Assembly (NCBI RefSeq): GCF_948329825.1
Contig: NZ_CAOJCM010000004.1
Coordinates: 428,192-492,191, forward strand
Reading direction: 5' to 3'
DNA length: 64,000 bases
Origin: Paenibacillus sp. JJ-100
Lineage (GTDB): Bacteria > Bacillota > Bacilli > Paenibacillales > Paenibacillaceae
How positions within the stretch are numbered: the stretch's first letter is position 1; each line of letters starts with the position of its first letter. The position numbers were made by a program, and so were the translations under genes. Positions 54,998 through 63,581 of the stretch are shown here, piece by piece. The notes below the pieces were generated by a model. That model saw only the letters and a program-made list of their open reading frames with translations. It was not told the DNA's origin and searched no databases.

Positions 54998-56008
54998 ATG
55001 TCATTTACATTAGGGATTTTGGATCAAAGCATTGTATTTCCGGGCCAGTCGGCTGCGGAGGCATTGAAAAATACCGTAGAAGTGGCGAAACTTGCAGAAT
55101 CACTTGGATATGATCGGTTTTGGGTAGCAGAGCATCATGACTCGGAGGGGGTTGCCGGCTCATCGCCAGAAGTGCTCGTTTCGTATTTGCTCGCACAGAC
55201 TCAAAAGATACGGATCGGCTCCGGTGGTGTCATGCTCCAGCATTATAGCCCATATAAGGTGGCGGAAAACTTCAATGTGCTTGCCACACTGGCTCCGGGG
55301 CGGGTTGAACTAGGGATCGGGCGTGCTCCAGGCGGCTTGCCTCGTTCCACGAAGGCGTTACAAAAGGGAATTGCAGAGCCGGAGATGCTGGATGATAAAC
55401 TGGTAGAACTGAAAAACTTCCTGAACGCTCCGGCAAGTGAAACCCATGCGCAGCCAGGACTGACAGCCCATCCGTTACCAGGGCAGCCTGCACGTATTTA
55501 TATGCTGGGCACGAGTGTTTCCAGTGCGGAACTGGCAGCCAAGCAGGGACTTCCTTATGCGTTCGCGCTATTTATCAACAGTGATCCCGAAATGGCACGC
55601 GCTGCGCTGGATACGTACCGCACGCAATTTAATACGGAACATGGAGGAGAGCCTGAAGCCATTCTGGCCTTGTCGGTCATTGCTGCAGATACGGAAGAAG
55701 AGGCTAATGCACTGGCGGGACAGCACAAAACGGTGCGTGCAACGCTGGCGAGTGGCAAAACCGTGAATGTGCAGACGTTGGAGCAGGCAGCAGAATTCGC
55801 AAGGCAAGCGGGAGAAACGTATACGGCGGTTAAGCGCGAAGCGGACATTACACGTGGCACCAAGGAAACGGTGCGGAAGCGGCTACTTGAGCTGTCGGAA
55901 GAATATAGCGTAAACAGCTTTGTGTTTACAACCATTATTCCCGATTTTAAACAACGAACTCGGTCGTTCCAATTGCTTAAAGAAGCATTTACAGGGGAAC
56001 TAGTATAA
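54998..56008 (+). CDS. LLM-class flavin-dependent oxidoreductase (MsnO8-type)
   Basis: 336 residues, start ATG 54998 after AAGGGGGAAGAGAT; the frame extends further upstream without reason. Luciferase-like barrel: LGILDQSIVFPG, YDRFWVAEHHDSEGVAGSSPEVL, RIGSGGVMLQHYSPYKVAENF. These use FMNH2, often on sulfur or amine compounds. In the ytm/yxe operons of B. subtilis the transporter is joined to such an enzyme. Confidence 0.9.
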   Translation: MSFTLGILDQSIVFPGQSAAEALKNTVEVAKLAESLGYDRFWVAEHHDSEGVAGSSPEVLVSYLLAQTQKIRIGSGGVMLQHYSPYKVAENFNVLATLAPGRVELGIGRAPGGLPRSTKALQKGIAEPEMLDDKLVELKNFLNAPASETHAQPGLTAHPLPGQPARIYMLGTSVSSAELAAKQGLPYAFALFINSDPEMARAALDTYRTQFNTEHGGEPEAILALSVIAADTEEEANALAGQHKTVRATLASGKTVNVQTLEQAAEFARQAGETYTAVKREADITRGTKETVRKRLLELSEEYSVNSFVFTTIIPDFKQRTRSFQLLKEAFTGELV

Positions 56009-56067
56009 GCACAGAAATTCCTGAAAATAATATTTTAGTTAAACTTATAGATCGGAGAGCGGTAATC

Positions 56068-56562
56068 ATGGGGAACACAACAGTGAAGACAGAATCAATG
56101 ATATCGGCATATGTACACGCTTATGAAGAGATTGAACAGGAAATTGCGGGTCTGACCGAGCAGCAGTTGAAGTGGAAGTCTTCTCCATCCTCCTGGAGTG
56201 TTACTGAAGTACTGGCACATCTAGTGGATCATAGCATCGTCGTGTCCTTTCGCATCCGGGAAATATTAGCGGGATCACAGGCAACGCTGCCTGGTTTTAA
56301 TCAGGAAGCGTGGATCACCGGACAAAAAGCAAATGAGGAACAGATCTCTCAGCTGATTACGATTGCTGGTGGTCTAGTTCAGTACAACTCAGGATTACTG
56401 GAGCGGCTGAGTGATGAAGAATGGAAGAAAACAGGTGTTAACTTCAAAGGAGAGACGGTATCTCTAGCTGCGATCATTCCGGGTTTTGTCGCTCATGTGC
56501 AGAATCATCTCAACCAGATTCGCAGAATCAAGCAAGCAGCAGCTGAAAAGGAGGTGCAGTAA
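56068..56562 (+). CDS. DinB-family protein
   Basis: 164 residues. Helical bundle with His residues in VLAHLVDHSIVV and the C-terminal FVAHVQNHLNQIRR (HxxxH). Often a metal-dependent thiol transferase, so a place in sulfur metabolism makes sense. Its stop overlaps the start of the next gene. Confidence 0.85.
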   Translation: MGNTTVKTESMISAYVHAYEEIEQEIAGLTEQQLKWKSSPSSWSVTEVLAHLVDHSIVVSFRIREILAGSQATLPGFNQEAWITGQKANEEQISQLITIAGGLVQYNSGLLERLSDEEWKKTGVNFKGETVSLAAIIPGFVAHVQNHLNQIRRIKQAAAEKEVQ

Positions 56563-57146
56563 TGGGGAACACAAAGGAGCAATCAACGGATAGCCAAAAT
56601 CCGAATTCGGGTACGGGCAGCCGAGAACTGATCATCAGGGAAGCGGCTGCCAATGAAGGTCATTTGCTGGAGGCAGTCCTTTATGAAGCATACAGTCAAT
56701 ATGAACAGGAGCTTCCTCAGGATGCATGGATTGCCTATAAAGCAAGCATTGCAGAAGCGATCGAGAAATCGTCAACGATTGCCAAGCTTGTCGCAGAACT
56801 GGATGGAGAAATCGTGGGCAGCGTATTTGTGTATGCCTCATCCGAGACCGCATACGGCAATGCATCGCTAGGAATCCATTCCCCGATTATTCGTCTGCTG
56901 GGCGTAACTGCTAAGGCTCGCGGCAGAGGTGTGGCGACAGAGCTTATTCGGGCCAGTGTCAAATTGGCGAGTGAACGAGGTGCTGACACGTTGTACCTTC
57001 ACACCTCGGACATGATGGGGGCGGCGATTCGTCTTTATGAACGTCTGGGGTTTGAACGAGCGTTGGATAAGGAGTTTATGACAGGGGAAAATAGGCTGGT
57101 CAAAAGCTATCGCTTGCAGCTGGCCGACACCCTATTGCTTCAATAA
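56562..57146 (+). CDS. GNAT acetyltransferase of the transporter operon
   Basis: 194 residues, start ATG 56562 overlapping the TAA of the DinB gene, ribosome site AAAGGAGGTG. IIRLLGVTAKARGRGVATELIRASV is the acetyl-CoA loop. The ytm operon of B. subtilis also has acetyltransferases that work on sulfur compounds (S-(2-succino)cysteine breakdown); the same role here is inference. Confidence 0.85.
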   Translation: MGNTKEQSTDSQNPNSGTGSRELIIREAAANEGHLLEAVLYEAYSQYEQELPQDAWIAYKASIAEAIEKSSTIAKLVAELDGEIVGSVFVYASSETAYGNASLGIHSPIIRLLGVTAKARGRGVATELIRASVKLASERGADTLYLHTSDMMGAAIRLYERLGFERALDKEFMTGENRLVKSYRLQLADTLLLQ

Positions 57147-57175
57147 CGGATGCCAGCGTTAATCTTGAATTCTAC

Positions 57176-57282
57176 ACACAGCAAGCGCCCAGACCGCGGA
57201 ACGGGGGAAATTCGATCTGGTGTTTATTGCCGATGGGCTGGGACTGTCCGTGCCTGTGAATCACTATGTGAAGCAGGCTTGA
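57176..57282 (+). pseudogene. remnant of a NtaA/SnaA-type flavin monooxygenase
   Basis: In one frame the bases read AQTAERGKFDLVFIADGLGLSVP, then a stop. This is a typical internal piece of the NtaA/DszA/SnaA group (recalled pattern). Only about 30 codons remain, just after the GNAT gene, so the operon has lost a monooxygenase. Confidence 0.7.
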
Positions 57283-57370
57283 TGGGGTCTTGCCTAACTC
57301 GTAAAATGATGAATCACTGAAACAGAGAATGCGTGTAACTGTGATGCGGGCTGATCCCGAACCAAATAGA

Positions 57371-57410
57371 AACAGCCAAAGCGTGTTAGTATCGCCTCGG
57401 CTGTTTTTTT
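57371..57410 (+). terminator. Rho-independent terminator of the transporter operon
   Basis: AACAGCC...GGCTGTT stem, then TTTTTT. Confidence 0.85.
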
Positions 57411-57701
57411 GATGTTATTTTATCTGACCGAACCTTACGTCCTGTTGTTACAATTTCATATCCTAATGCCTTTGTCCGCTCCATCCCTTTCCTTCCAGTT
57501 GCCCCTGTAGCTCTAGAACATAATTTACATTATAATGAGATTTTATTTGGTGTTATATAGGTTCAACTAAAGATTTTACACAAGTCCTCTCCGTTAACGT
57601 GTAAAAAATAGTTCAACTTATTTAGATGTGATTGCTATTATTTATAATCAGTAATACGTGGCATTTAACGTTTGAATATAGAGGAGACTACAGGAGGAGC
57701 T

Positions 57702-57980
57702 ATGAATACAGAAGAGCAAATTCAACAAATGTTACAGAAAATCATTGAAAATACACAAGCCATCATTAACGATCAAGGAAAGCAATCCTTCGGCTCTCTG
57801 GAATATTTCCTGGGACATATTTTAGAGTATCGGGATGAAAAGAAATACCTAACAGACGAATGGCACATTCGTACACCGCGCTGGCTGGGGGAGTATGGCA
57901 ATACACACGAGGAAGAAGAGCTTCTGTCGGATATCTACCGCTTGCAAGCATATATTACAGAAAAGTTAAAGGGTGGATAG
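57702..57980 (+). CDS. small acid-rich protein of unknown function
   Basis: 92 residues, start ATG 57702 behind AGGAGGAGCT. Helical, with a middle NDQGKQSFGSLEYFLGHILEYRDEKKYLTDEWHI. No family recognised. The 290 bases before it hold nothing else. Confidence 0.7.
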   Translation: MNTEEQIQQMLQKIIENTQAIINDQGKQSFGSLEYFLGHILEYRDEKKYLTDEWHIRTPRWLGEYGNTHEEEELLSDIYRLQAYITEKLKGG

Positions 57981-58085
57981 TGGATAGGTAAATCATGAAT
58001 TATCATGTCGCATTAGTCCGGCTGAAATGTCGCAAAAGTACATGGTAACACGATAAGTAGATCGTTTATACTCTCTTTATGTTTC

Positions 58086-58104
58086 GATAATGAAAATCAT
58101 TATC
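58086..58104 (+). promoter_or_regulatory. Fur box
   Basis: GATAATGAAAATCATTATC, one mismatch from the 19-bp consensus GATAATGATAATCATTATC. It lies 28 bases before the binding-protein start and overlaps a probable -10. Iron-bound Fur would shut off the siderophore genes. Confidence 0.9.
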
Positions 58105-58131
58105 ATTAGTATACATAAGGGGGATTCACAA

Positions 58132-59172
58132 ATGAAACAAGGAACAAAAGGGCAAACGGCCAGAAACAAGGGCTACGCTGCTCACCAATCAAAATTACTT
58201 ATGGGCATAATGCTGGCCCTTATTCTAGTCCTGACGGCTTGCGGCGCCGGAACAGGAACAGATAGCGGTAAACCATCTGCGGCAACACCTTCGGATACAC
58301 CTGCGACTGCAGATGCGAACACGGATGGAGCTTTTCCTGTAACGATCAAGGGCATGAAGGGTGACATCACTCTAAACGAAAAACCGAAGAGAATTGCAAT
58401 TCTCGATGTTAAGTTTTTGGATCAGATGTTAGCGGTTGGCGAGACGCCAGCAGGCAGTGTTATCGCTGGAGGTAACACCGATTTTCCAGAATACTTAGGC
58501 GATCAGGCGAGTGGAGTTGAGGTTCTGGGCACACGGGACGAACCTAATCTGGAAGCAATTGTTGCACTCGATCCAGATCTGATTATCATGACCGACTTTC
58601 AGGAAAAACAGTATGAGGGTGTAAGCAAAATTGCACCTACTCTGGTACTCGATTTTTACGAAGACTGGCGGGATACGTTAGCTACAGTTGCTAAGATTAC
58701 AGACAAGCAGGACGAAGCAGAGAAAGTGCGTACGGCGTATGAAGAGAAAATCGCTGGGCTGAAGACAAAATTGTCAGAGAAGCTGGGCGATGAAACGGTC
58801 GCGGTCATTCGTCCACGAAAAGAAGGCATTCGTGTTCACGGTATTGAGCACCGCATCGGCGGTATTATGTATAATGATTTGGGGCTAAAGATGCCTGCTC
58901 TGGTGCAGGAGATTAATGAAGATGGTTCTGTTGAAATCTCGATGGAGAAGGTGCCTGAGATTGGAGCAGATCGTTATTTCGTCCTGTCGGATGAGCTGTT
59001 TGCTGCAGAAGCAGAGGCGATGGTGAATAATCCCGTGTGGAAGTCCCTGGATGCTGTGAAAAATAATCACACGTATGACGTGAATTCTACACTTTGGATC
59101 GCATACTACGGACCACTAGCGATTAATCTAATTGTAGATCAGGCGTCGGAAGCCTTGCTGGGATCGAACTAA
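58132..59172 (+). CDS. ferric-siderophore ABC transporter binding lipoprotein
   Basis: 346 residues, start ATG 58132 after AAGGGGGATTCACAA. Lipoprotein signal LVLTACGAG. FecB/FeuA-type fold: RIAILDVKFLDQMLAVGETPAGS, VLGTRDEPNLEAIVALDPDLIIM, RPRKEGIRVHG. It would catch a hydroxamate- or catecholate-bound iron. No permease or ATPase gene is in the cluster, so these must be elsewhere. Confidence 0.92.
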   Translation: MKQGTKGQTARNKGYAAHQSKLLMGIMLALILVLTACGAGTGTDSGKPSAATPSDTPATADANTDGAFPVTIKGMKGDITLNEKPKRIAILDVKFLDQMLAVGETPAGSVIAGGNTDFPEYLGDQASGVEVLGTRDEPNLEAIVALDPDLIIMTDFQEKQYEGVSKIAPTLVLDFYEDWRDTLATVAKITDKQDEAEKVRTAYEEKIAGLKTKLSEKLGDETVAVIRPRKEGIRVHGIEHRIGGIMYNDLGLKMPALVQEINEDGSVEISMEKVPEIGADRYFVLSDELFAAEAEAMVNNPVWKSLDAVKNNHTYDVNSTLWIAYYGPLAINLIVDQASEALLGSN

Positions 59173-59173
59173 T

Positions 59174-59950
59174 ATGAACTCATATCTCTCGACAGACTTA
59201 TGGAAAGAGACGGTAGAGGATCATTCGATTTGGCTGGGTGAGCCGCCTGAACATAGTGTCCGAATCATTGCTCTGCGTGAGTTGCATAACGAAGAGGCGT
59301 GCCGAGAGTATATCAGCTGGTTTCAAAACTATATTGACGCACCAGACATGAAGGTTGCTGCTTCCATGTTAGCCAAGCGACTTGGCTATCTGTGGACGGC
59401 ACCTCTGGTGACGGCGATGACGTATCATCATCAGCATGTAACCTTTCAGCTGGAAGACAGCTATCTTTATCATCCAAAGCTCGCAGATCATGAGGACGGT
59501 ACACGGTTTCCTTTTCTAGCGGTGAATAGGCTTCGGGCTGAAGCATGGACGGGAGACAGGGAAGTATGGTGTGAAAAGGTGGTTCATGAGATGTTTGCGG
59601 TACAGCTTACACCTCTGTTACAGACCCTTGCTACGGTTGCGCCTCTTTCGATGAGCATTCTTTGGGAGAATATCATGGTACGTATAGGCCGATTATACAT
59701 GCCTGATGAAGACGAGACAGAGCAGGAAAGTGAGCACATTCAGTCGGACTTTGCCTATCTGACGCAGGCGGCATCCGGTCAGGTGTTCGGTGTGAGAAAG
59801 AATCCGTTAACCCGCTTCACCGATTGTAAGGACAATGTGTATGTTGCCAAAAGCGAGCGGATCACCTGCTGTTTCTATTACCAGATGTCAGGGGAATATT
59901 GCCTCAAATGTCCGAAAATTGACAATGAGAAAGAATCTCAATTAAAATGA
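59174..59950 (+). CDS. FhuF-like ferric-siderophore reductase
   Basis: 258 residues, starts one base after the previous stop. Cys232, Cys233, Cys243 and Cys246 (CC...C-x2-C) make the [2Fe-2S] site at the C-terminus, as in FhuF, which reduces iron from the siderophore in the cytosol. The CC to CxxC gap is nine residues. Confidence 0.85.
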   Translation: MNSYLSTDLWKETVEDHSIWLGEPPEHSVRIIALRELHNEEACREYISWFQNYIDAPDMKVAASMLAKRLGYLWTAPLVTAMTYHHQHVTFQLEDSYLYHPKLADHEDGTRFPFLAVNRLRAEAWTGDREVWCEKVVHEMFAVQLTPLLQTLATVAPLSMSILWENIMVRIGRLYMPDEDETEQESEHIQSDFAYLTQAASGQVFGVRKNPLTRFTDCKDNVYVAKSERITCCFYYQMSGEYCLKCPKIDNEKESQLK

Positions 59951-59995
59951 CAACAGCAATGAATTTACCTATGCGACTGTCAGGAGATGAGAGGA

Positions 59996-61717
59996 ATGCC
60001 GCTGCAGGAACAGACAAGTGGTTGGAGTGATATAGCGATTAAGATGCTTGATGGACATAGCGGTACTTTGCAGACAGGCAGCATTTTACACGAAACGAAT
60101 GTAACCTCAAATGTGCTGCTACTGGCCTACGGAGGGAAAGGGGAGCTTGCAATGGATGGCGAGGTTTGCCACATTGGAGCTTCTTTTGCCTGTCATGTGG
60201 TGAAGGGATCATCCTACACGCTGACGGCCAGATCAGAGGACATTCATTATATTGTGATTATGTACAGGGCTTCTTCCATGGAGGGAGCCTCTCTTGTTGT
60301 GCCTTCGTATCAAAGACACCCGCTGCGCAGGTCATTTGTGCAAAACTCGGCAGCCCACGCCGAGTGGATTGAAAATGCTGAAAAAATCGTTGCCAAATGG
60401 CGCCGCGGTGAGGGGCTGGAACGATTCTATGCGAATGCGCTGCTCCAGGGCATGATCTACGAGCTCATTATGGAATATGAACGTGGTCAGGGGGAAGTGG
60501 AGTCCGATATGGTGGACGTGGTCGCTTCTTATATTACGTCGCACTACCGCCAAAACGTGGAGCTAAAAGAGCTTGCTGCGCTTGCGGGATGTAGTGTGAG
60601 ACAATTGCAGCGTCGTTTCAAACAAGAAAAACAGCTCGGTCCGATGGAGTATGTCATTCAGCTGCGCATGGAAAGTGCCTCACGCATGCTGCGTCATACA
60701 GATGCTTCCATCGGGGAGATTGCGGACAAGCTGGGCTACCGGGATATGTATTATTTCAGCAGGGCTTTTAAAAAATATGTTGGCGTCCCACCTCAGCATT
60801 ACCGACAAGCCGCCGCTTCAAGGACAGATGCAGATTATGAGAAGCGGTTGCTGCAAAACCGTACAGCTTCATCCTATGAATCAGCCCAAGGCCCGGTCAT
60901 CTGTCATATGCAAGGGGAGTACACCGTAACTGAAACACCGCAACGTATCGCTGTCCTCGATGTGCAATATGCCGATCATTTGCTTGCACTGGGCCTGGCT
61001 CCAGTGGGAAGTGTCGGACTGGGAAGTGCGGTATTAACGTTTCCTAAAACCCTCCGAACAGGACTTCAGCATACCCAATTACTCGGCACGTATGAATACC
61101 CCGATCTGCCTGCGATAGAGCGACTTGCGCCGGATCTGATTATCTGCACCGAGGTGCATGCTCAGTATCATGAAAGGTTGAGTCAGATCGCTCCGGTGCT
61201 GATGTTCAAGCGCAATGAAAACTGGCAGACCATTCTAAGTCTGTTCGGTGAACTGACAGAAAAGCGAGCAGAAGCCAAGCAGATTATTGCGGACTATCTT
61301 CGCCGAACGGCTCTGCTGTCCGAAGAACTGGCTACTTTATTGCAAGGTAAAAGTGTGGCGCTGATCCGTCCGCTGGACTCTCTCGTACGTGTCCATTCCG
61401 CCGCTCATCGCACAGGCGCTGTGCTCTACCGTGATCTTGGCCTTCCTGTTCCGCTGTTTGTCGCGGACACATCCGACACAGCCTATCATATCTCGGTTGA
61501 GAGATTACCAGCAGTGCAGGCGAGTTACTACTTTTTGCTGAGTAATGAACTTATGCAGGATGGGATATCGGCGACAGAGGAACGGGTTTTGGAGATGCTT
61601 GATGGGGATGAGCGGCAACATGTGCATTCGGTGGATGCGGCGACATGGATTGGTTGTTATGGGCCGATGGGGATCAATGGGATTGTGGATGAGATTGAGC
61701 GGGTGTTGTTGGGGTGA
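59996..61717 (+). CDS. AraC-family regulator with C-terminal siderophore-binding domain (Btr-like)
   Basis: 573 residues. N-terminal cupin-like part (1-170), two AraC helix-turn-helices (about 175-270; ELAALAGCSVRQLQRRFK, IGEIADKLGYRDMYYFSRAFKKYVG), then a binding-protein domain from about 300. That domain (RPLDSLVRVHSAAHRTGAVLYRDLGLPVPLF) parallels the lipoprotein encoded at 58132. Bacillus Btr binds a siderophore this way and activates uptake genes. Start ATG 59996 after AGGAG. Confidence 0.9.
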   Translation: MPLQEQTSGWSDIAIKMLDGHSGTLQTGSILHETNVTSNVLLLAYGGKGELAMDGEVCHIGASFACHVVKGSSYTLTARSEDIHYIVIMYRASSMEGASLVVPSYQRHPLRRSFVQNSAAHAEWIENAEKIVAKWRRGEGLERFYANALLQGMIYELIMEYERGQGEVESDMVDVVASYITSHYRQNVELKELAALAGCSVRQLQRRFKQEKQLGPMEYVIQLRMESASRMLRHTDASIGEIADKLGYRDMYYFSRAFKKYVGVPPQHYRQAAASRTDADYEKRLLQNRTASSYESAQGPVICHMQGEYTVTETPQRIAVLDVQYADHLLALGLAPVGSVGLGSAVLTFPKTLRTGLQHTQLLGTYEYPDLPAIERLAPDLIICTEVHAQYHERLSQIAPVLMFKRNENWQTILSLFGELTEKRAEAKQIIADYLRRTALLSEELATLLQGKSVALIRPLDSLVRVHSAAHRTGAVLYRDLGLPVPLFVADTSDTAYHISVERLPAVQASYYFLLSNELMQDGISATEERVLEMLDGDERQHVHSVDAATWIGCYGPMGINGIVDEIERVLLG

Positions 61718-61972
61718 GGTGAGTTATGCTGTGACTCCCCTATAAGTGTACCCATAATGAATTGGATTAGTGGATAACTTCTTCAAGCAGAGATGTATAT
61801 CATAACTTGAGGGCAAAATCATTCTATTATGCAGGTCGTATTTGCTTCTTCATTTTATGGTTGTGGGGAACGTTGACAGAAGTAATTGACGAAAAATTCA
61901 ACCTATATAATTCTTGTACAATTCAACTGTGTTTGCATAGATGGATCGTTTGAAAAAAATACTTCAACTCTC

Positions 61973-62293
61973 TTATTTGGAATTTGATTTCTTGGATACT
62001 CCTTCAGGGAGCGATAGTGTCTCAATACTTAGAGGATCGTAGTTTACGAAAACAAATACCTTCTTTTTCTTATCGCCTTCAATGTAGCCGTGTAGGCCTA
62101 ACGACTTGCTTAGATCGGGAGGAGAGAATCTGTAATCCGTAAAACGAACGCTCACACCGTATTTTTCGAGGATATAATTTGCAGCGAACTCCTCGGCAGA
62201 GGATACAATCACCTTCTCCTCTTCGGAGGCACATGCTCCAAGCAAGAGAGATGAGATGATTAAGATTACAAACAGGAAGACAGGTCTTTTCAA
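61973..62293 (-). CDS. small lipoprotein of unknown function
   Basis: 106 residues. Start TTG 62293, six bases after AGAGGTG. Lipoprotein signal FVILIISSLLLGAC. The mature part is short and charged with no family recognised. Confidence 0.75.
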   Translation of the reverse strand: MKRPVFLFVILIISSLLLGACASEEEKVIVSSAEEFAANYILEKYGVSVRFTDYRFSPPDLSKSLGLHGYIEGDKKKKVFVFVNYDPLSIETLSLPEGVSKKSNSK

Positions 62294-62426
62294 AAGGGAC
62301 ACCTCTACTTTTTCTATAAAAAGGAATTAATGTGCTATAAGGATTGAATCATAACTAGTTTACATAATCGTTTTGAAATGTTCAATTAACGAGGTATTTA
62401 TAGTTCGGGGATAAGGAGGCCAGAGA

Positions 62427-62597
62427 ATGGAAACAAAAATGCTGTTTGACGTAGGTTTGGTCTTCGATACACCTGAATACGGAACCATCGTAATGGGAGC
62501 GAACGAAGAGTTGGATAATCTTCTTCCCTCGACCATTCAAGAGATGATCGGTGATCAGATTATGATTAAATCAATGGATGGGGAAGAGCGTGTGTAA
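62427..62597 (+). CDS. 56-residue protein of unknown function
   Basis: ATG 62427 follows AAGGAGGCCAGAGA. METKMLFDVGLVFDTPEYGT start; acid-rich, cytosolic. Complete small gene; no family recognised. Confidence 0.65.
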   Translation: METKMLFDVGLVFDTPEYGTIVMGANEELDNLLPSTIQEMIGDQIMIKSMDGEERV

Positions 62598-63161
62598 GAT
62601 GTAGTTTCTTCTCAGGTTAATCATTCAATTGGGGGTAAAAAGAATGCTGGGATATGTTTGGGGAAAGCAGTAACCCCAGATGAAATAGTGGTTGGTTCGA
62701 TTGTCTACTGTTATTCATTAGAATGAATTGAAATAAGCCCGAGTAAAGATGCTATTGAATAGAGTTTTATTATTGAATCTGCTATCCTAGATCATAATTC
62801 TAAACATGCTACATGATCCATAAAGCATCGGAAGGTATCTGCCTCCCTATGGGGTGAAGAAGAGCCTTCTTTTTTGTTTGGACAGAAAAATATTCGACAT
62901 ATTCATAGTCCAAAGGATCGCATGGACATTGGAGAATGAGTATCTAATATATCTTCCTTTTCCACCAAATTTTTCTTCGAAAATATCATCGTATAGGTTA
63001 TCATATATGTAGCTCAGATATCATGTAGGATTTGTGGTATTTACGAAGTGCGTAGATTTAGATGTTAGGCGAAATCCTCAAACCATTAAGAATAAGTGAT
63101 GAAGCATTAACAGACCTTCTTAATTTTTAACGGCAAACCTATTTTCAGGAGGAGATTATTG
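62598..63161. other. gene-free stretch with second array head
   Basis: A nine-codon frame at 62644 (GGGGGTAAAAAGA before ATG) may be a remnant. The rest is the head element at 62812-63076 and a short leader for the next gene. Confidence 0.5.
62812..63076 (+). repeat. cassette-array head element, copy 2
   Basis: ATGATCCATAAAGCATCGGAAGG, a terminator stem (GGAAGG/CCTTC) and T run to about 62880; then CCAAATTTTTCTTCGAAAAT and GGTTATCAT as in copy 1 (32109). It ends TAGATGTTAGGCGAAATCC with GTTAGGC at 63064, fitting GTTRRRY. The next gene (63162) begins a new cassette-like run. Confidence 0.65.
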
Positions 63162-63392
63162 ATGAGAAAAAGATTTTCTACTGAAAAAACAGAGTGGTCA
63201 AAAACAAGAGAGTATAAGTATCAACAAGACTGTGAAGATATTGTATTTAAATTTAATGATGAACTTCTAATACAAGAGGATAAGATTCATTTGAATAGAA
63301 ATGACGGACAAACGGTTACGATAAAGCCTTTAAATCATAAAACATTTTGGTATGAGACATGGCTGAAGATTAAAGACATTTACGATATATGA
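63162..63392 (+). CDS. small protein of unknown function (first gene of second run)
   Basis: 76 residues, start ATG 63162 after CAGGAGGAGATTATTG. Charged and helical (RKRFSTEKTEWSKTREYKYQQD), with a beta/turn end. Unknown family. It lies between the head element and a complete palindrome. Confidence 0.7.
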   Translation: MRKRFSTEKTEWSKTREYKYQQDCEDIVFKFNDELLIQEDKIHLNRNDGQTVTIKPLNHKTFWYETWLKIKDIYDI

Positions 63393-63455
63393 AGAAACCT
63401 GAAGTCTAAACTTAATTGGAGACCTTTGTGAGCAAGGGCAGGAAGTTGAGGACTA

Positions 63456-63553
63456 CGCCTAACATAATATTCATGCTGCGGACATACGTCCTTGGTCCGG
63501 CATACGCCGGACACTCGACATGCGTCGAGTCGTGAATACAGAAACGTTAGGCG
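63456..63553 (+). repeat. complete attC-like site
   Basis: CGCCTAAC (63456-63463) and GTTAGGCG (63546-63553) are exact inverses. GCCTAAC fits RYYYAAC and GTTAGGC fits GTTRRRY. Inside, ATATTCATG pairs with CGTGAATAC. The core has further inverse pairs (GTCC/GGTCC; CGGAC). Total 98 bases, GAAAC follows. This is the best attC-like site in the window. Confidence 0.8.
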
Positions 63554-63581
63554 AAACTGAGCTTAAGGAAGAAGGAATATA

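Noticed and set aside
57293..57300. GCCTAAC as another attC-like box
   Set aside because: No inverse partner and no right box nearby.
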